From: Brachyhypopomus gauderio
Taxonomy: Eukaryota > Chordata > Actinopteri > Gymnotiformes > Hypopomidae
Direction of reading: 5' to 3'
DNA: 64,000 nt
Assembly (NCBI RefSeq): GCF_052324685.1
Contig: NC_135226.1
Coordinates: 19,353,855 to 19,417,854 of the forward strand
Shown: positions 49,252 through 64,000 of the stretch, piece after piece
Layout of the letters: each line of letters starts with the position of its first letter
Numbering within the stretch: the stretch's first letter is position 1
Notes under the pieces: model-generated
What the model was told of the DNA's origin: nothing
What the model saw: only the letters and a program-made list of their open reading frames with translations
Databases searched by the model: none
Made by a program: the position numbers and the translations under genes

Positions 49252-52164
49252 TTAATTCACACGGTCATAATCGTGCTTCTGTGGCCTGGCCGTTTTGGAA
49301 GAGTCCAAACGCAGGTAATGTGGGGGAGGGGGGCTCACCTGCACCACGAAGGCAGCGAGCAGGGCGAAGGCGGCGACCTGCGCCAGGTGTCGGACGCGGC
49401 CCAGGTTGACCTGCCGACACAGGAGCAGACGGGCCCAGCGCAGCTTCTCGGCCGTGTGGGGGGGGTAGCGCATGCCGTTCACAAACTCCATGCCCAGCTT
49501 CTTCAGCAGGCAGCTGCGCAGGTGACTCAGCTGATCAAATGTGTATTTGCCATGGTAACGGCCCATACCACTGTTCCCTGGGGGAGGTGGGGGTGTCAAT
49601 GTCTCATGTCAATGTCTCGATAATGAGTTGAACATGTCATGGTCTCACATGCTTACCAACACCACCAAAAGGCAAGTCACTGATGGAATAGTGAACAAGA
49701 CAGTCATTGGCCACCAATGCTCCACTGGACGTTTCTGATATCATCTGCTTGATTACCTGTGAGACAACACGATGTACACATCCATCTTTTTCTTATTATT
49801 CAACAAAAATGCATTATCATTATCATTATCGTGCATTTATCATTGTTTGATACGACTTATTTACGGATATCTCACTTGCCTTATTACTGTAGGAGAAAAC
49901 GTAAAGCGCTAAAGGTTTCTCCCGCTCCCTGATGAACTGGATGGCTTCATTCACCCCCTTTACTGGGATGATGGGTAACACAGGCCCAAAGATCTCCTCC
50001 TGCATCACCTTTGAGTCTGCGCTCACATCCCTTAGGACAGTTGGAGCTGATGCACAAATAAAATACATGCTCCAGATCCATATTTGGCTAGTGGTTTGTT
50101 GAAGTCTCAGTTACAGAGTTAGTCTATCAGTTTTTTAGAATTTATTTTATTCATTTGGTGTGTGCTTTATTTATTTTACCATGGAAGCTACATACCAATG
50201 TAGCACTGGGATTCATCATTTTCTCCCCCAATAGCCACTGTGCTGCCCTCGATCAGGGCCATAACCCTCTTGAAATGACGCTGGTTGATAATACGTCCAT
50301 AGTCTATGAAGGTCTTAGGGTCGTCTGTATAAAATTCCTGTCGATTTGAATACAGAAGTGAGTTTCAGATGGAATGTAGAAAATGAGACCTTCATATTCC
50401 ATAAGCAGCAAAAAAAAACCCCATAACATTCACAAACCTTAATACATTTTCTAATCTCCTCCACCACCTTGTCCTGTATGCTGGGCTCACACAGGATGTA
50501 ATCTGGTGAGATGCAGGTTTGACCACAGTTAACAAACTTCCCCCATGTAATGCGGCTGAGGCATAAGAAACAAAAGGAATTTGAATTCTTAATGGCACAC
50601 GTTTGAAAAAAAACAACAATAGAACCTTTGATATTATCTACAATATTGTTGAACAAAGAGAAACACAAACACTGTTCCATTAAATGCAGATAGAAAGAAT
50701 TTCTGTCCCGCTGGAAATGCAGTAGTCAGCTGTGTGTTTACCAATCGCTCTCTTGTTAAAGGCAAGACAGACCTTGCCAAAAGCCCGAACCCCCATGCAC
50801 CTGTGGTCACTGCCGTGGTAATGCACGGATCCTGGGAGAAGCTCACCGGCAAGCGACTCTCAGGTCACAGTCTCCATCGATGAAACAGGGGCTCTTCCCC
50901 CCGAGCTCCAGAGTCACAGGTGTGAGGTGGCGTGCGGCTGCTTCCATAACCACCTTTCCCACCACGCTGCTCCCCGTGTAGAAGATGTGGTCAAAACGTT
51001 GCTTCAGCAGCTCCTGGGTCTCTGGGACTCCTCCGGTCACCACCGGGTACATCTCCTGAACGCATTGACAGATATTTCAATACAATGCAGGAACTGTAAG
51101 AGCTTGTGCACCCGGCAGCTGAGTGTAGAAACTGCATGGATCTGACAGACAGCAGTGAGGCTAACTGAGGCTTTACCGAGTCCAAGTAAAGGGGCAAGAG
51201 CTCCAGGACTTTTGCTGTGTGAGCGCTGACTTCAGATGGTTTCACTACCACTGCATTACCTACAGGAGGAAAATATAGGATAAAACGTGAAGCTAGACAT
51301 TCATGGCTGTGTAAACTGCAAATGTTTCATATACTTATAGCACACATTAGCACCTTTCTACAGCTCGTAGTTCTGAAGAATTTTCTAATCTGATTTGCAG
51401 ATAAGAGAACTTTATATAAGCATATTTTTTATGGTATTCATCCAACTGGCAGGGCTGATGTAGTGTTGTGCTTTACCAGCGGCAATAGCTCCTACAAGAG
51501 GCTGAAGGGTAACTGTTATTGGGTAATTCCAAGCTCCAATGATGAGCACCACGCCAAGAGGTTCTGGCTGAATGTACACCACATCTGAGATAGTGAGAAG
51601 GTTTTTAGTCACAGGGCGAGGGGCCATCCACTGTGACAGCTTGCTGATGGCCAGGTTGATCTCTCCCTCCAGGCCAAGAATCTCATAGAGCTGTGTTCCA
51701 TTCTCACTCTACTTATAAACAAAAGGAAATATAAAAAGCAAACAGTGGTTGGTTGAACAACTTTGCTTCTCCTGTGGTGGTCTGGGGTTGAAGCCCCATC
51801 CAGGCAGGTGCCATATACTACACCAATAAGAGTCCTTGGGCAAGACTCTTAACACTATATTCACCCATATCCATATCATGACAGAAATTGTAAGAAGCTT
51901 TGGATAAACACATCTGCCAAATGCATAAACTGTCACAAAACAGAAAAAAGGATTTTTGCAAATTTATTTCCGTTAATGAAGTAAAGTGAAAGTCACCTTG
52001 TGAAGATCTTTTTTGAGAGCATGAGTGATGTCTTTCTGTTTTTCCGTGATGAATCGCTGTAGGTTTTTCAGCTGCTGGATCCTGTAAGCCGGTGTTTTAG
52101 ATCTCCCTGTTTGGAAGGCCTTCCTGGCCCGCAGAACGACCTGTGGCAGCTGCTCCTGGGACAT
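49252..52164 (-). CDS. aldh3a2: Fatty aldehyde dehydrogenase, ALDH3A2-type, paralogue B
   Basis: Nine exons join in phase: 52164-51997, 51708-51477, 51259-51177, 51055-50847, 50555-50438, 50337-50196, 50046-49880, 49756-49657 and 49577-49339. They give 486 codons up to a GTGAGC donor at 49338, inside the membrane anchor ([13 protein letters not shown]). In human ALDH3A2 the last exon likewise adds only a few residues, so a tiny final exon is expected outside. If that donor is ignored, the frame reads through to a stop at 49252 with a 28-residue proline-rich tail ([11 protein letters not shown]...). Glu211 (LELGGKS) and catalytic Cys245 (NCGQTC) are present. Exons 2 and 4 to 8 have the same lengths as in paralogue A. 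Intron 7 begins with GC instead of GT. This copy resembles human ALDH3A2 more in its last intron position. Confidence 0.93.
49878..49879 (-). other. Non-canonical GC splice donor, aldh3a2 paralogue B intron 7
   Basis: Minus-strand sequence at the exon 7 end reads AATAAG|GCAAGT. Apart from C at +2 it is a perfect donor consensus, the usual form of GC-AG introns. The acceptor is a normal cacag before 49756, and the joined exons keep phase and length (167 and 100 nt) identical to paralogue A, whose donor there is GTATTG. Confidence 0.88.
51768..51935 (+). mobile_element. SINE fragment (tRNA-derived, V-SINE-like) in aldh3a2 paralogue B intron 1
   Basis: Pieces such as ggtctggggttgaagcccc, cttgggcaagactcttaaca and gctttggataaacacatctg match, from memory, the central and 3' parts of widespread fish tRNA-derived SINEs. 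The tRNA head appears truncated. Confidence 0.6.
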
Positions 52165-52170
52165 TCTTGA

Positions 52171-52332
52171 TCTGCAGGAGCCCTAAATGTCCTAAAACAT
52201 TGTTCATGAATGTTGATGAAAGATAAAACCTTCATAGACGTCAAAGAGTCGAGGCCACCTGTCACCATCGTTCCAAGTAGAAGCAAAAGATAATCGTAAA
52301 GTTTTACACACACACACACGCACACGCACACG

Positions 52333-52385
<53 letters not shown>

Positions 52386-52620
52386 GTGTTAATGTCTGTA
52401 ATTTCTGTGAAGAGCAACTCACAACAGTAAATGTCTACTGCGAAATAACATATTACCTACTGGTTAAGGTTACTGATGTAACAAGCAACTTACCTTGCAA
52501 GAAAAAAGACGGAAATATGAACTGGGCGACTTATTAAACTAGGAAACACTATAACACAAAGTGCAAGTTAGCTGGGATTTCAGGTTGTCACGTCATTAAG
52601 CAGCAACAAAACTCGTTTTG
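52171..52620 (-). promoter_or_regulatory. 5' leader exon and promoter region of aldh3a2 paralogue B
   Basis: A ctcctgcag acceptor ends at 52172, seven bases before the ATG at 52164. Upstream, a perfect donor CAAG|GTAAGT places the end of an untranslated exon at 52494. The transcription start would lie slightly upstream, about 52550-52650. The intron between them contains the (CA)n run. Confidence 0.5.
52305..52383. repeat. (CA)n(CG)n compound microsatellite
   Basis: CA runs flank a short CG block, in the leader intron of aldh3a2 paralogue B. Confidence 0.9.
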
Positions 52621-52882
52621 ACAGATTTTCTTCGCTTTTTAGGTTGGTGACTGTCTCAACACGCACCACAGTGCCACCTGCTGTTTATTAACAGTATAAG
52701 GGTTGCTGCAGATGGTAACAGTTTAAAAGACTTGGCAATAGAAAACAAATAAATAAAACTGACTTAACTTAATTTACTTAAATCTTATGACAAAACATTA
52801 ATGTAAGATTTGAGCATGTCTGTTTATATTTAACTGCAATAGGCTACACTTTCTAAAGTGTGAATGATAATTCATGATGACT

Positions 52883-53055
52883 TTTTTCTCACAATTCTGA
52901 CTTTAATCTCACAATTCTGATATTAATCTCACAATTCTGACTTTAATATCACAATTCTGACTTTATTCTCTTGTGAGATTAAAGTCAGAATTGTGAGATT
53001 AAATTGTGAGAAAAAAAGTCAGAATTATGAGGCTTTAATCTCAGAATTCTGGCTG
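52883..53055. repeat. Inverted tandem repeat of ctcacaattctgacttta
   Basis: Four direct copies of a unit close to tctcacaattctgacttta (52883-52970) face two to three copies of its reverse complement (52971-53035). The segment can fold as a long hairpin. It lies just outside the nested transposon block and may be a foldback element or replication-generated. Confidence 0.75.
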
Positions 53056-53414
53056 CCCTTTTTTCTCCAATGCCCCATTTTTTTTTTATAGTGGCCCTAA
53101 TCCTCTTCCGTAGAAAACCGAATCACAGTCTTTAAGCTGATTATATAAATGTATGATACGTGAGAATTCACAAAGGCTGTGAAATATTGATATTTAACAG
53201 ACTACGGTTTATGGGTCATTCCACAGAAATGTCCACTTTTCTGTCCCTAGATTTAACAGGGCAGTTGCATTTTAAAACTCCTCAAATTTAGGGATTTATT
53301 TACATTTTAAGACAAAACAACATGATATTTGAACAATTATATCTTTTTGAACCACTCATGAGTCAGTTTTTCTTTTCAAACATTTTGGTGTTTTTCCAAG
53401 TATGCCCAAAAATA

Positions 53415-54880
53415 CAGTTAGGGCCAGAAATAGTTGGACAGTGACACAAGTTTTGTTATTTTAGCTGTTTACAAAAACATGTTCAGAAATACAATTATAT
53501 ATATATAATATGGGCTGAAAGTGCACACTCCCAGCTGCAATATGAGAGTTTCCACATCCAAATCGGAGAAAGGGTTTAGGAATCATAGCTCTGTAATGCA
53601 TAGCCTCCTCTTTTTCAAGGGACCAAAAGTAATTGGACAATAGACTCTAAGGGCTGCAATTAACTCTGAAGGCGTCTCCCTCGTTAACCTGTAATCAATG
53701 AAGTAGTTAGAAGGTCTGGGGTTGATTCCAGGTGTGTGGTTTTGCATTTGGAAGCTGTTGCTGTGACCAGACAACATGCGGTCAAAGGAACTCTCAATTG
53801 AGGTGAAGCAGAACATCCTGAGGCTGAAAAAAAAGAAAGAATCCATCAGTGAGACAGCAGACATGCTTGGAGTAGCAAAATCAACAGTCAGGTACATTCT
53901 GAGAAAAAAGGAATTGACTGGTGAGCTTGGGAACTCAAAAAGACCTGGGCGTCCACGGATGACAACAGTGGTGGATGATCGCCGCATACTTTCTTTGGTG
54001 AAGAAGAACCCGTTCACAACATCAACTGAAGTCCAGAACACTCTCAGTGAAGTAGGTGTATCTGTCTCTAAGTCAACAGTAAAGAGAAGACTCCATGAAA
54101 GTAAATACAAAGGGTTCACATCTAGATGCAAACCATTCATCAATTCCAAAAATAGACAGGCCAGAGTTAAATTTGCCGAAAAACACCCCAAGAAGCCAGC
54201 TCAGTTCTGGAAAAGTATTCTATGGACAGATGAGACAAAGATCAACCTGTACCAGAATGATGGGAAGAAAAAAGTTTGGAGAAGAAAGGGAACGGCACAT
54301 GATCCAAGGCACACCACATCCTCTGTAAAACATGGTGGAGGCAACGTGATGGCATGGGCATGCATGGCTTTCAATGGCACTGGGTCACTTGTGTTTATTG
54401 ATGACATAACAGCAGACAAGAGTAGCCGGATGAATTCTGAAGTGTACCGGGATATACTTTCAGCCCAGATTCAGCCAAATGCTGCAAAGTTGATCGGACG
54501 GCGCTTCATACTACAGATGGACAATGACCCCAAGCATACAGCCAAAGCTACCCAGGAGTTCATGAGTGCAAAAAAGTGGAACATTCTGCAATGGCCAAGT
54601 CAATCACCAGATCTTAACCCAATTGAGCATGCATTTCACTTGCTCAAATCCAGACTTAAGACGGAAAGACCCACAAACAAGCAAGACCTGAAGGTTGCGG
54701 CTGTAAAGGCCTGGCAAAGCATTAAGAAGGAGGAAACCCAGCGTTTGGTGATGTCCATGGGTTCCAGACTTAAGGCAGTGATTGCCTCCAAAGGATTCGC
54801 AACAAAATATTGAAAATAAAAATGTTTTGTTTGGGTTATGTTTATTTGTCCAATTACTTTTGAGCTCCTAAAATGTGGAG
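53415..54880 (+). mobile_element. Tc1-like transposon with intact ORF, right end missing
   Basis: It starts with cagttagggccagaaatagt after a TA dinucleotide (53413-53414), a left TIR typical of one fish Tc1 family. The transposase ORF is open, and the 3' part ends near tgtccaattacttttgagct (54849-54868). No inverted copy of the left TIR follows before the outer element resumes, so the right end is deleted and this copy should not move by itself. Confidence 0.8.
53776..54813 (+). CDS. Tc1-like DDE transposase, intact ORF
   Basis: This 345-residue protein is full length for the Tc1 family (usually about 340). Two helix-turn-helix DNA-binding domains occupy about residues 1-120 (SISETADMLGVAKSTVRYIL, then the GRPR linker, then TTSTEVQNTLSEVGVSVSKS). 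The catalytic triad is visible in WTDETK, MDNDPKHTA and NPIEHAF, so the third acidic residue is Glu where mariner proteins have Asp. A glycine-rich block (VKHGGGNVMAWACM) is also present. No stop or frameshift is seen. Expression is unknown, and the host element lacks its right end. Confidence 0.95.
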   Translation: MRSKELSIEVKQNILRLKKKKESISETADMLGVAKSTVRYILRKKELTGELGNSKRPGRPRMTTVVDDRRILSLVKKNPFTTSTEVQNTLSEVGVSVSKSTVKRRLHESKYKGFTSRCKPFINSKNRQARVKFAEKHPKKPAQFWKSILWTDETKINLYQNDGKKKVWRRKGTAHDPRHTTSSVKHGGGNVMAWACMAFNGTGSLVFIDDITADKSSRMNSEVYRDILSAQIQPNAAKLIGRRFILQMDNDPKHTAKATQEFMSAKKWNILQWPSQSPDLNPIEHAFHLLKSRLKTERPTNKQDLKVAAVKAWQSIKKEETQRLVMSMGSRLKAVIASKGFATKY

Positions 54881-55033
54881 TGTTATGACAGTTGTCACTG
54901 GTGTTACCGTCACTGGTGTTACAATCCTGATGGGTAACAGTACATGAAATCTTCAAATAAATGTACAAAAAAGGCAAAAAGCCATTTAGGTGTACCGTAT
55001 CGTATAATTTTAAATCCTAGAAAAATACATTTA

Positions 55034-56646
<1,613 letters not shown>

Positions 56647-57029
56647 TATGTAGGAAAAATTTCCACCTGTCAAAAGTGGACGTTTTTGTAGAATGACCCT
56701 TATCTGTATGCCTTCTGTAACAAACCCAATATAAAACTTGAGTTTTATGAGTTTATTGTAAACTTCAATTGTAAACATAGTGTAAACTTTGCATGTTTCG
56801 GTAGACATAGTAACCAATAGTCTAGCGGTTGTTTGGAAGAATGTTGTTGCATTACCAAACAATATTATTACCTTATTACATCTATTACTGAAATAAGATG
56901 AAATATTCGCAAATTATATATTATGCATTTTCAAACTTTTTTTTTCGAAGATACGAACTGTTTGTATAATATGCAAATTCACCAACAGGGGGTGCAATTG
57001 AAACTTTTGTGCGTTTCATTTCTTTATTA

Positions 57030-57030
<1 letters not shown>

Positions 57031-57074
<44 letters not shown>
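57031..57074. repeat. (AAT)n microsatellite
   Basis: About 14 AAT units, continuing as degenerate AAT/ATC for another 45 bases. Confidence 0.92.
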
Positions 57075-57075
<1 letters not shown>

Positions 57076-57104
57076 GCAATAATAATAATCATAACAATCA
57101 TAAT

Positions 57105-57520
57105 AATCATAATAATTTTTATTTGTATAGCACATGTTATACATACATGCAACTCAATGTGCTTTACAGAATAAATTGAAGTAAACAAACAAAAAATAAG
57201 GTAATAAAATAATAAAATGACAAATAATTAAAATAATAGAAGAAAACAACAATAAAATAATGTTATGAAATAGTAAAATGACAAAACTATTAAAGTAATT
57301 AGAACAGCAAACATAAAATGTATTAAGTAAAACAATGTGATAAAGTAATAAAATATTTTACCATCAAAGTTGCATAACTAAATGGAGCTCTAAACAGGAA
57401 GATTTTGAGGCTCTTCTTGAAGCTGTACAGGGATTAAATGTCTCTGAGCTCCACAGGAAGAGAGTTCCAGAGCTTTGGGCCATAGTATAAGCACCCATTC
57501 CGATCTTTGACCGGGTTTAT
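57105..57520. repeat. Fish interspersed-repeat fragment
   Basis: Segments such as tttttatttgtatagcacat, tcaatgtgctttacagaata and aagagagttccagagctttg recur in teleost genomes, to my memory, as part of an unclassified interspersed repeat. No ORF or ends are visible. Confidence 0.45.
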
Positions 57521-58560
57521 ATTCCCAGATAACGGGCCAAGAGTGTTATTCTGGCATGCCTTTATTCATGGAGTACTTATCTATGTTTTATTTACCTATT
57601 ATGAGTACTTTACTATTTTTCATTGATCTATTACGATCTATTGTGTTCTGCTACTTATTTTTGTTACGTAAATATGTCCTCGCCCCAGCAACCTGTTACA
57701 ATTTGATAGACTTTATTATTTTTATTTTCATTGTATAGTATAATGACATCCCGCCAAGACTACAATAAAATGTAGTTACGAATAACCTAAAATATAGCAA
57801 GGAATTGTTTTTTTAAACTGGAACTCTGTCAAAAGCTGACATTATGTTAATCTCATATGCATGGACTATGCATTGACATGATTAAATGTCTGAAATAAAA
57901 AATACCACTAATACTATTCCCATGTAGTTATTGTTTTTACGATATATTGGAACTATCCTTTGAGGCGGAGGGAGACGCAAATCGTCACGCGGAGGTACAC
58001 ACATCATGAGGGGATGCTCGTTTCGTAGAACGTTATACTTACGTCAAGTGTGTCTAATACGGGGATCGGTGAAGGATCCTGGCATTGTTCAACAAAAAAT
58101 ACATTTATGGAGCATTATCTCTTTTAACGAATTTTTCAAGGAGCAAAATCACTCGCTTATACAAGGATAGCAGTGACAGTGAGACGAGACACCTGGCGAT
58201 AAGAACGACCAGTGCAGAACGAGAAAGGCCAGTGCAGAATGTGAGCTGCAGAAAAGAGAATTAGCCCGAATTAGCCCAGTGTAGCTGGAGATCGTCGTGG
58301 AGCCGTAACGTCGCGCCGCGCAGAACTCTGAAGGATTCCAGCAACAATCGGCGGAGTAACGTGCCATTGTGACGTCAGCGCATCTAGATACATTGTTACG
58401 TGATTTTGTTACACACTGCATGTCGCTTTCAAAACAGAGGGTGCTTGTCATAATATTGCAAACCTGACTCGCTATCAATCTAGATTTTGTATATTTGGTT
58501 GCATTTTTTTCCCTGAGCTGACTTGTTTTGCTGCGTTTACATCGAATGTTTTTTTATGTT

Positions 58561-59138
58561 GTCCTTTTCTGACGTTGTGCGGACCCTGGCTAGCATGGGC
58601 AGCTCTCACCCGCTGCGCTCGGTTCCTGCCCCGGCTCCACACCAGCGCCGGACGGGCTGTTAACGCAGCCCACACCTGCTTCGTCCCGCTCGACTGACAT
58701 CATGTCGGTTGTCGGCACAGAACTTATTTTGTCGGTTCCGTCGGAATTGCAGCGCGGTTAGCTGCTAGCTAGCTTTGCTAAGTAGGTCAGAAAATGACAG
58801 GTAGGTCAGGCGAATAGCGAGACTACACCAGAACCAAACTACCGACACCATAGCCGTCTCGCTGCGGCAGTCCGCGCCCTGCTGGGGGGGACGAGGACGG
58901 ACACACAGACCCGTTTAAATGCGATAAGCATCCCACAAAGAACACGTAGACGTTGAACATGTAGTTGGTCAGCCATTCTGAGGCGACTTATCTCGAGTTG
59001 GCTGCAGTGTTGGGGATGACCAGGGTGTTCAGCAGCCTTTTCCGTCAGATAAGCGATTGCTGGTTTATCTAGCGGTCCAGCGTGAAGCACCTCCACGTCG
59101 GTTACGGTTCCGTCTAACCGGACCGCCCGCTGCCAGAA
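58561..59138 (+). promoter_or_regulatory. ulk2: Putative ulk2 promoter and 5' UTR
   Basis: CpG-rich sequence directly upstream of the ulk2 start, typical of a housekeeping promoter. No TATA box stands out. The transcription start cannot be placed. The ATG has G at -3 and G at +4, a good initiation context. Confidence 0.4.
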
Positions 59139-62983
<3,845 letters not shown>

Positions 62984-63836
62984 GTAGGCTATGATGTCTG
63001 TGCACGTCTGGACAGAAGGCGGGTGCCAAGCGACAGCATGCACCTTCTGTTTGCTAAATGTCTCCTCTCTGACTTTGAAAAGACTTGTGCAGAGACTGTG
63101 TGCCTGGTGTGTAACCATTAACCAAGAGACAAGCTTTGCTGTTACATAAGATCTCCTCCCGCATGATATTGGGTGACGTCTATCCTTAATTATTTCTCAT
63201 TGTGAAAGATGTCATTGGACGGATCATACATGTTGTAATGTTGTTACTCAAACTGTAAACAAGGGAGAAACGTTTGATTCTAACACTATTGCATATTACA
63301 GATGATGTTTATGTTGGGATAAGGAGATTTAACAGTACAGTCCTGATATCAAATGGCCTCTCAGTGTCCCAAGTGCCAGCCTTCTTCCTGAGATACTGGT
63401 CTTCCACGCCCGGGAGGTGCTTTGCCTTCTGTGTTAGTGCAGCCCAGGTGTGGGGAGCCCTGCTGGGTTAGTCTGGGCTGAGAGGGTTGGCTCGTGCTCT
63501 GTATTAGCGCTGAAGTCTACAGCGAGACGACTGACTACACTCGGAGAGGTGGGCCGTCCTTCATTCCAGCAGCGTGGACTCGATGGTTCCGGTCCTGATC
63601 CGGGAGCCTGTTCTCTGTTCTCTCTGTGCTTTGAGCAGAAAGCAGACCTACGTTTGGCTGTGCTGGGGAGATGAGAGTTGTTGAACGTCGGATATCCTGC
63701 GCTTCCCACGTCCTTACGTAACACGCCCACCTCGGCCCCACACTGCTGACAGGGCTCTTTAGGCTGCTGTGGTCCGCCTCGTTCGGCCCGATCCAGAAGA
63801 TGCTTACTGCTCCGAGCTCTGCAACACACCAGTCAT
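62984..63836. other. ulk2 intron 3; nothing recognised
   Basis: I looked for the next exon, expected to encode a sequence like ELPNSVFLVMEY, and did not find it. Overlapping ORFs near 63.5 kb on both strands match nothing I know. Confidence 0.6.
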
Positions 63837-64000
63837 GGGAGTGATCTCCTCCTCCTGTCATAGTAGTGATCTCCTCCTCCTGTCATAGTAGTGATCTCCT
63901 CCTCCTGTCATATTAGTGATCTCCTCCTCCTGTCATAGTAGTGATCTCCTCCTGTCATATTAGTGATCTCCTCCTCCTGTCATAGTAGTGATCTCCTCCT
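63837..64000. repeat. 25-bp minisatellite cut by the window edge
   Basis: At least six tandem copies of gtgatctcctcctcctgtca plus tagta or tatta, with some units shortened to 22 bp by loss of one cct. The array continues past the window. Confidence 0.93.

Larger units (their letters stand above)
56704..58560. other. Spacer upstream of ulk2
   Basis: It holds an AAT trinucleotide run (57031-57074) and an interspersed-repeat fragment (about 57105-57520). No gene is recognised. The right part becomes richer in CpG towards the ulk2 promoter. Confidence 0.5.

Noticed and set aside
42930..52164. Bacterial-style operon or toxin-related system in the cluster of minus-strand ORFs
   Set aside because: The short ORFs are exons of two spliced aldh3a2 genes that join in phase.
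63434..63861. Overlapping ORFs on both strands in ulk2 intron 3
   Set aside because: No resemblance to ULK2 exons or any family, and several frames are open at once, as in chance open DNA.

Overview
The window is nuclear DNA of a vertebrate, almost certainly a teleost fish. It has spliced genes with GT-AG introns and protein sequences close to vertebrate orthologues. It also has a typical fish repeat load: an L2/CR1-group LINE, Tc1/mariner and hAT DNA transposons, V-SINE-like fragments, many (CA)n and (GA)n microsatellites and several minisatellites. One run of exactly 500 N (3228-3727) is an assembly gap. The species cannot be named from the sequence.

Layout. 1-3.2 kb: no gene, then a 5'-truncated L2-type LINE running into the gap. 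3.7-7.3 kb: a LINE with an uninterrupted 1127-codon endonuclease/reverse-transcriptase ORF and a 2A-like motif near its N-terminus. 7.9-25 kb, minus strand: tpst1 (tyrosylprotein sulfotransferase 1). It has a GC-rich promoter near 24.9 kb, an untranslated leader exon, a second exon carrying the start codon (17591) and most of the enzyme, and a third exon at 8094-7896. The last short coding exon is not in the visible sequence. Its introns hold two minisatellites and a hAT MITE. 25-39.4 kb: intergenic, no gene recognised. 39.4-41 kb: Tc1 copy 1. 41.9-42.2 kb: a solo LTR. 42.9-45.9 kb and 49.25-52.5 kb, minus strand: two tandem aldh3a2 (fatty aldehyde dehydrogenase) paralogues whose nine coding exons could be joined in phase. 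53.2-56.7 kb: a nest of DNA transposons in the spacer upstream of the second paralogue, with one intact and one broken Tc1 transposase inside an older TIR element. 58.6-64 kb, plus strand: the first three coding exons of ulk2, an autophagy-initiating kinase; the rest lies beyond the window.

The host genes do not form a pathway. Tpst1 acts in the trans-Golgi on secreted proteins, Aldh3a2 oxidises long-chain aldehydes on ER or peroxisome membranes, and Ulk2 starts autophagy. The ALDH3A-ULK2 neighbourhood matches the order I know from human 17p11.2.

The most interesting observations are: a sharply bounded, nearly identical block in exon 4 of the two aldh3a2 paralogues (likely gene conversion); a GC-AG intron in one paralogue where the other has GT-AG; two almost identical Tc1 copies, each disabled by a different templated-looking indel; the nested transposon block; a LINE with a 2A-like motif; and a 206-bp higher-order minisatellite in a tpst1 intron. 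I found no undescribed multi-gene system.
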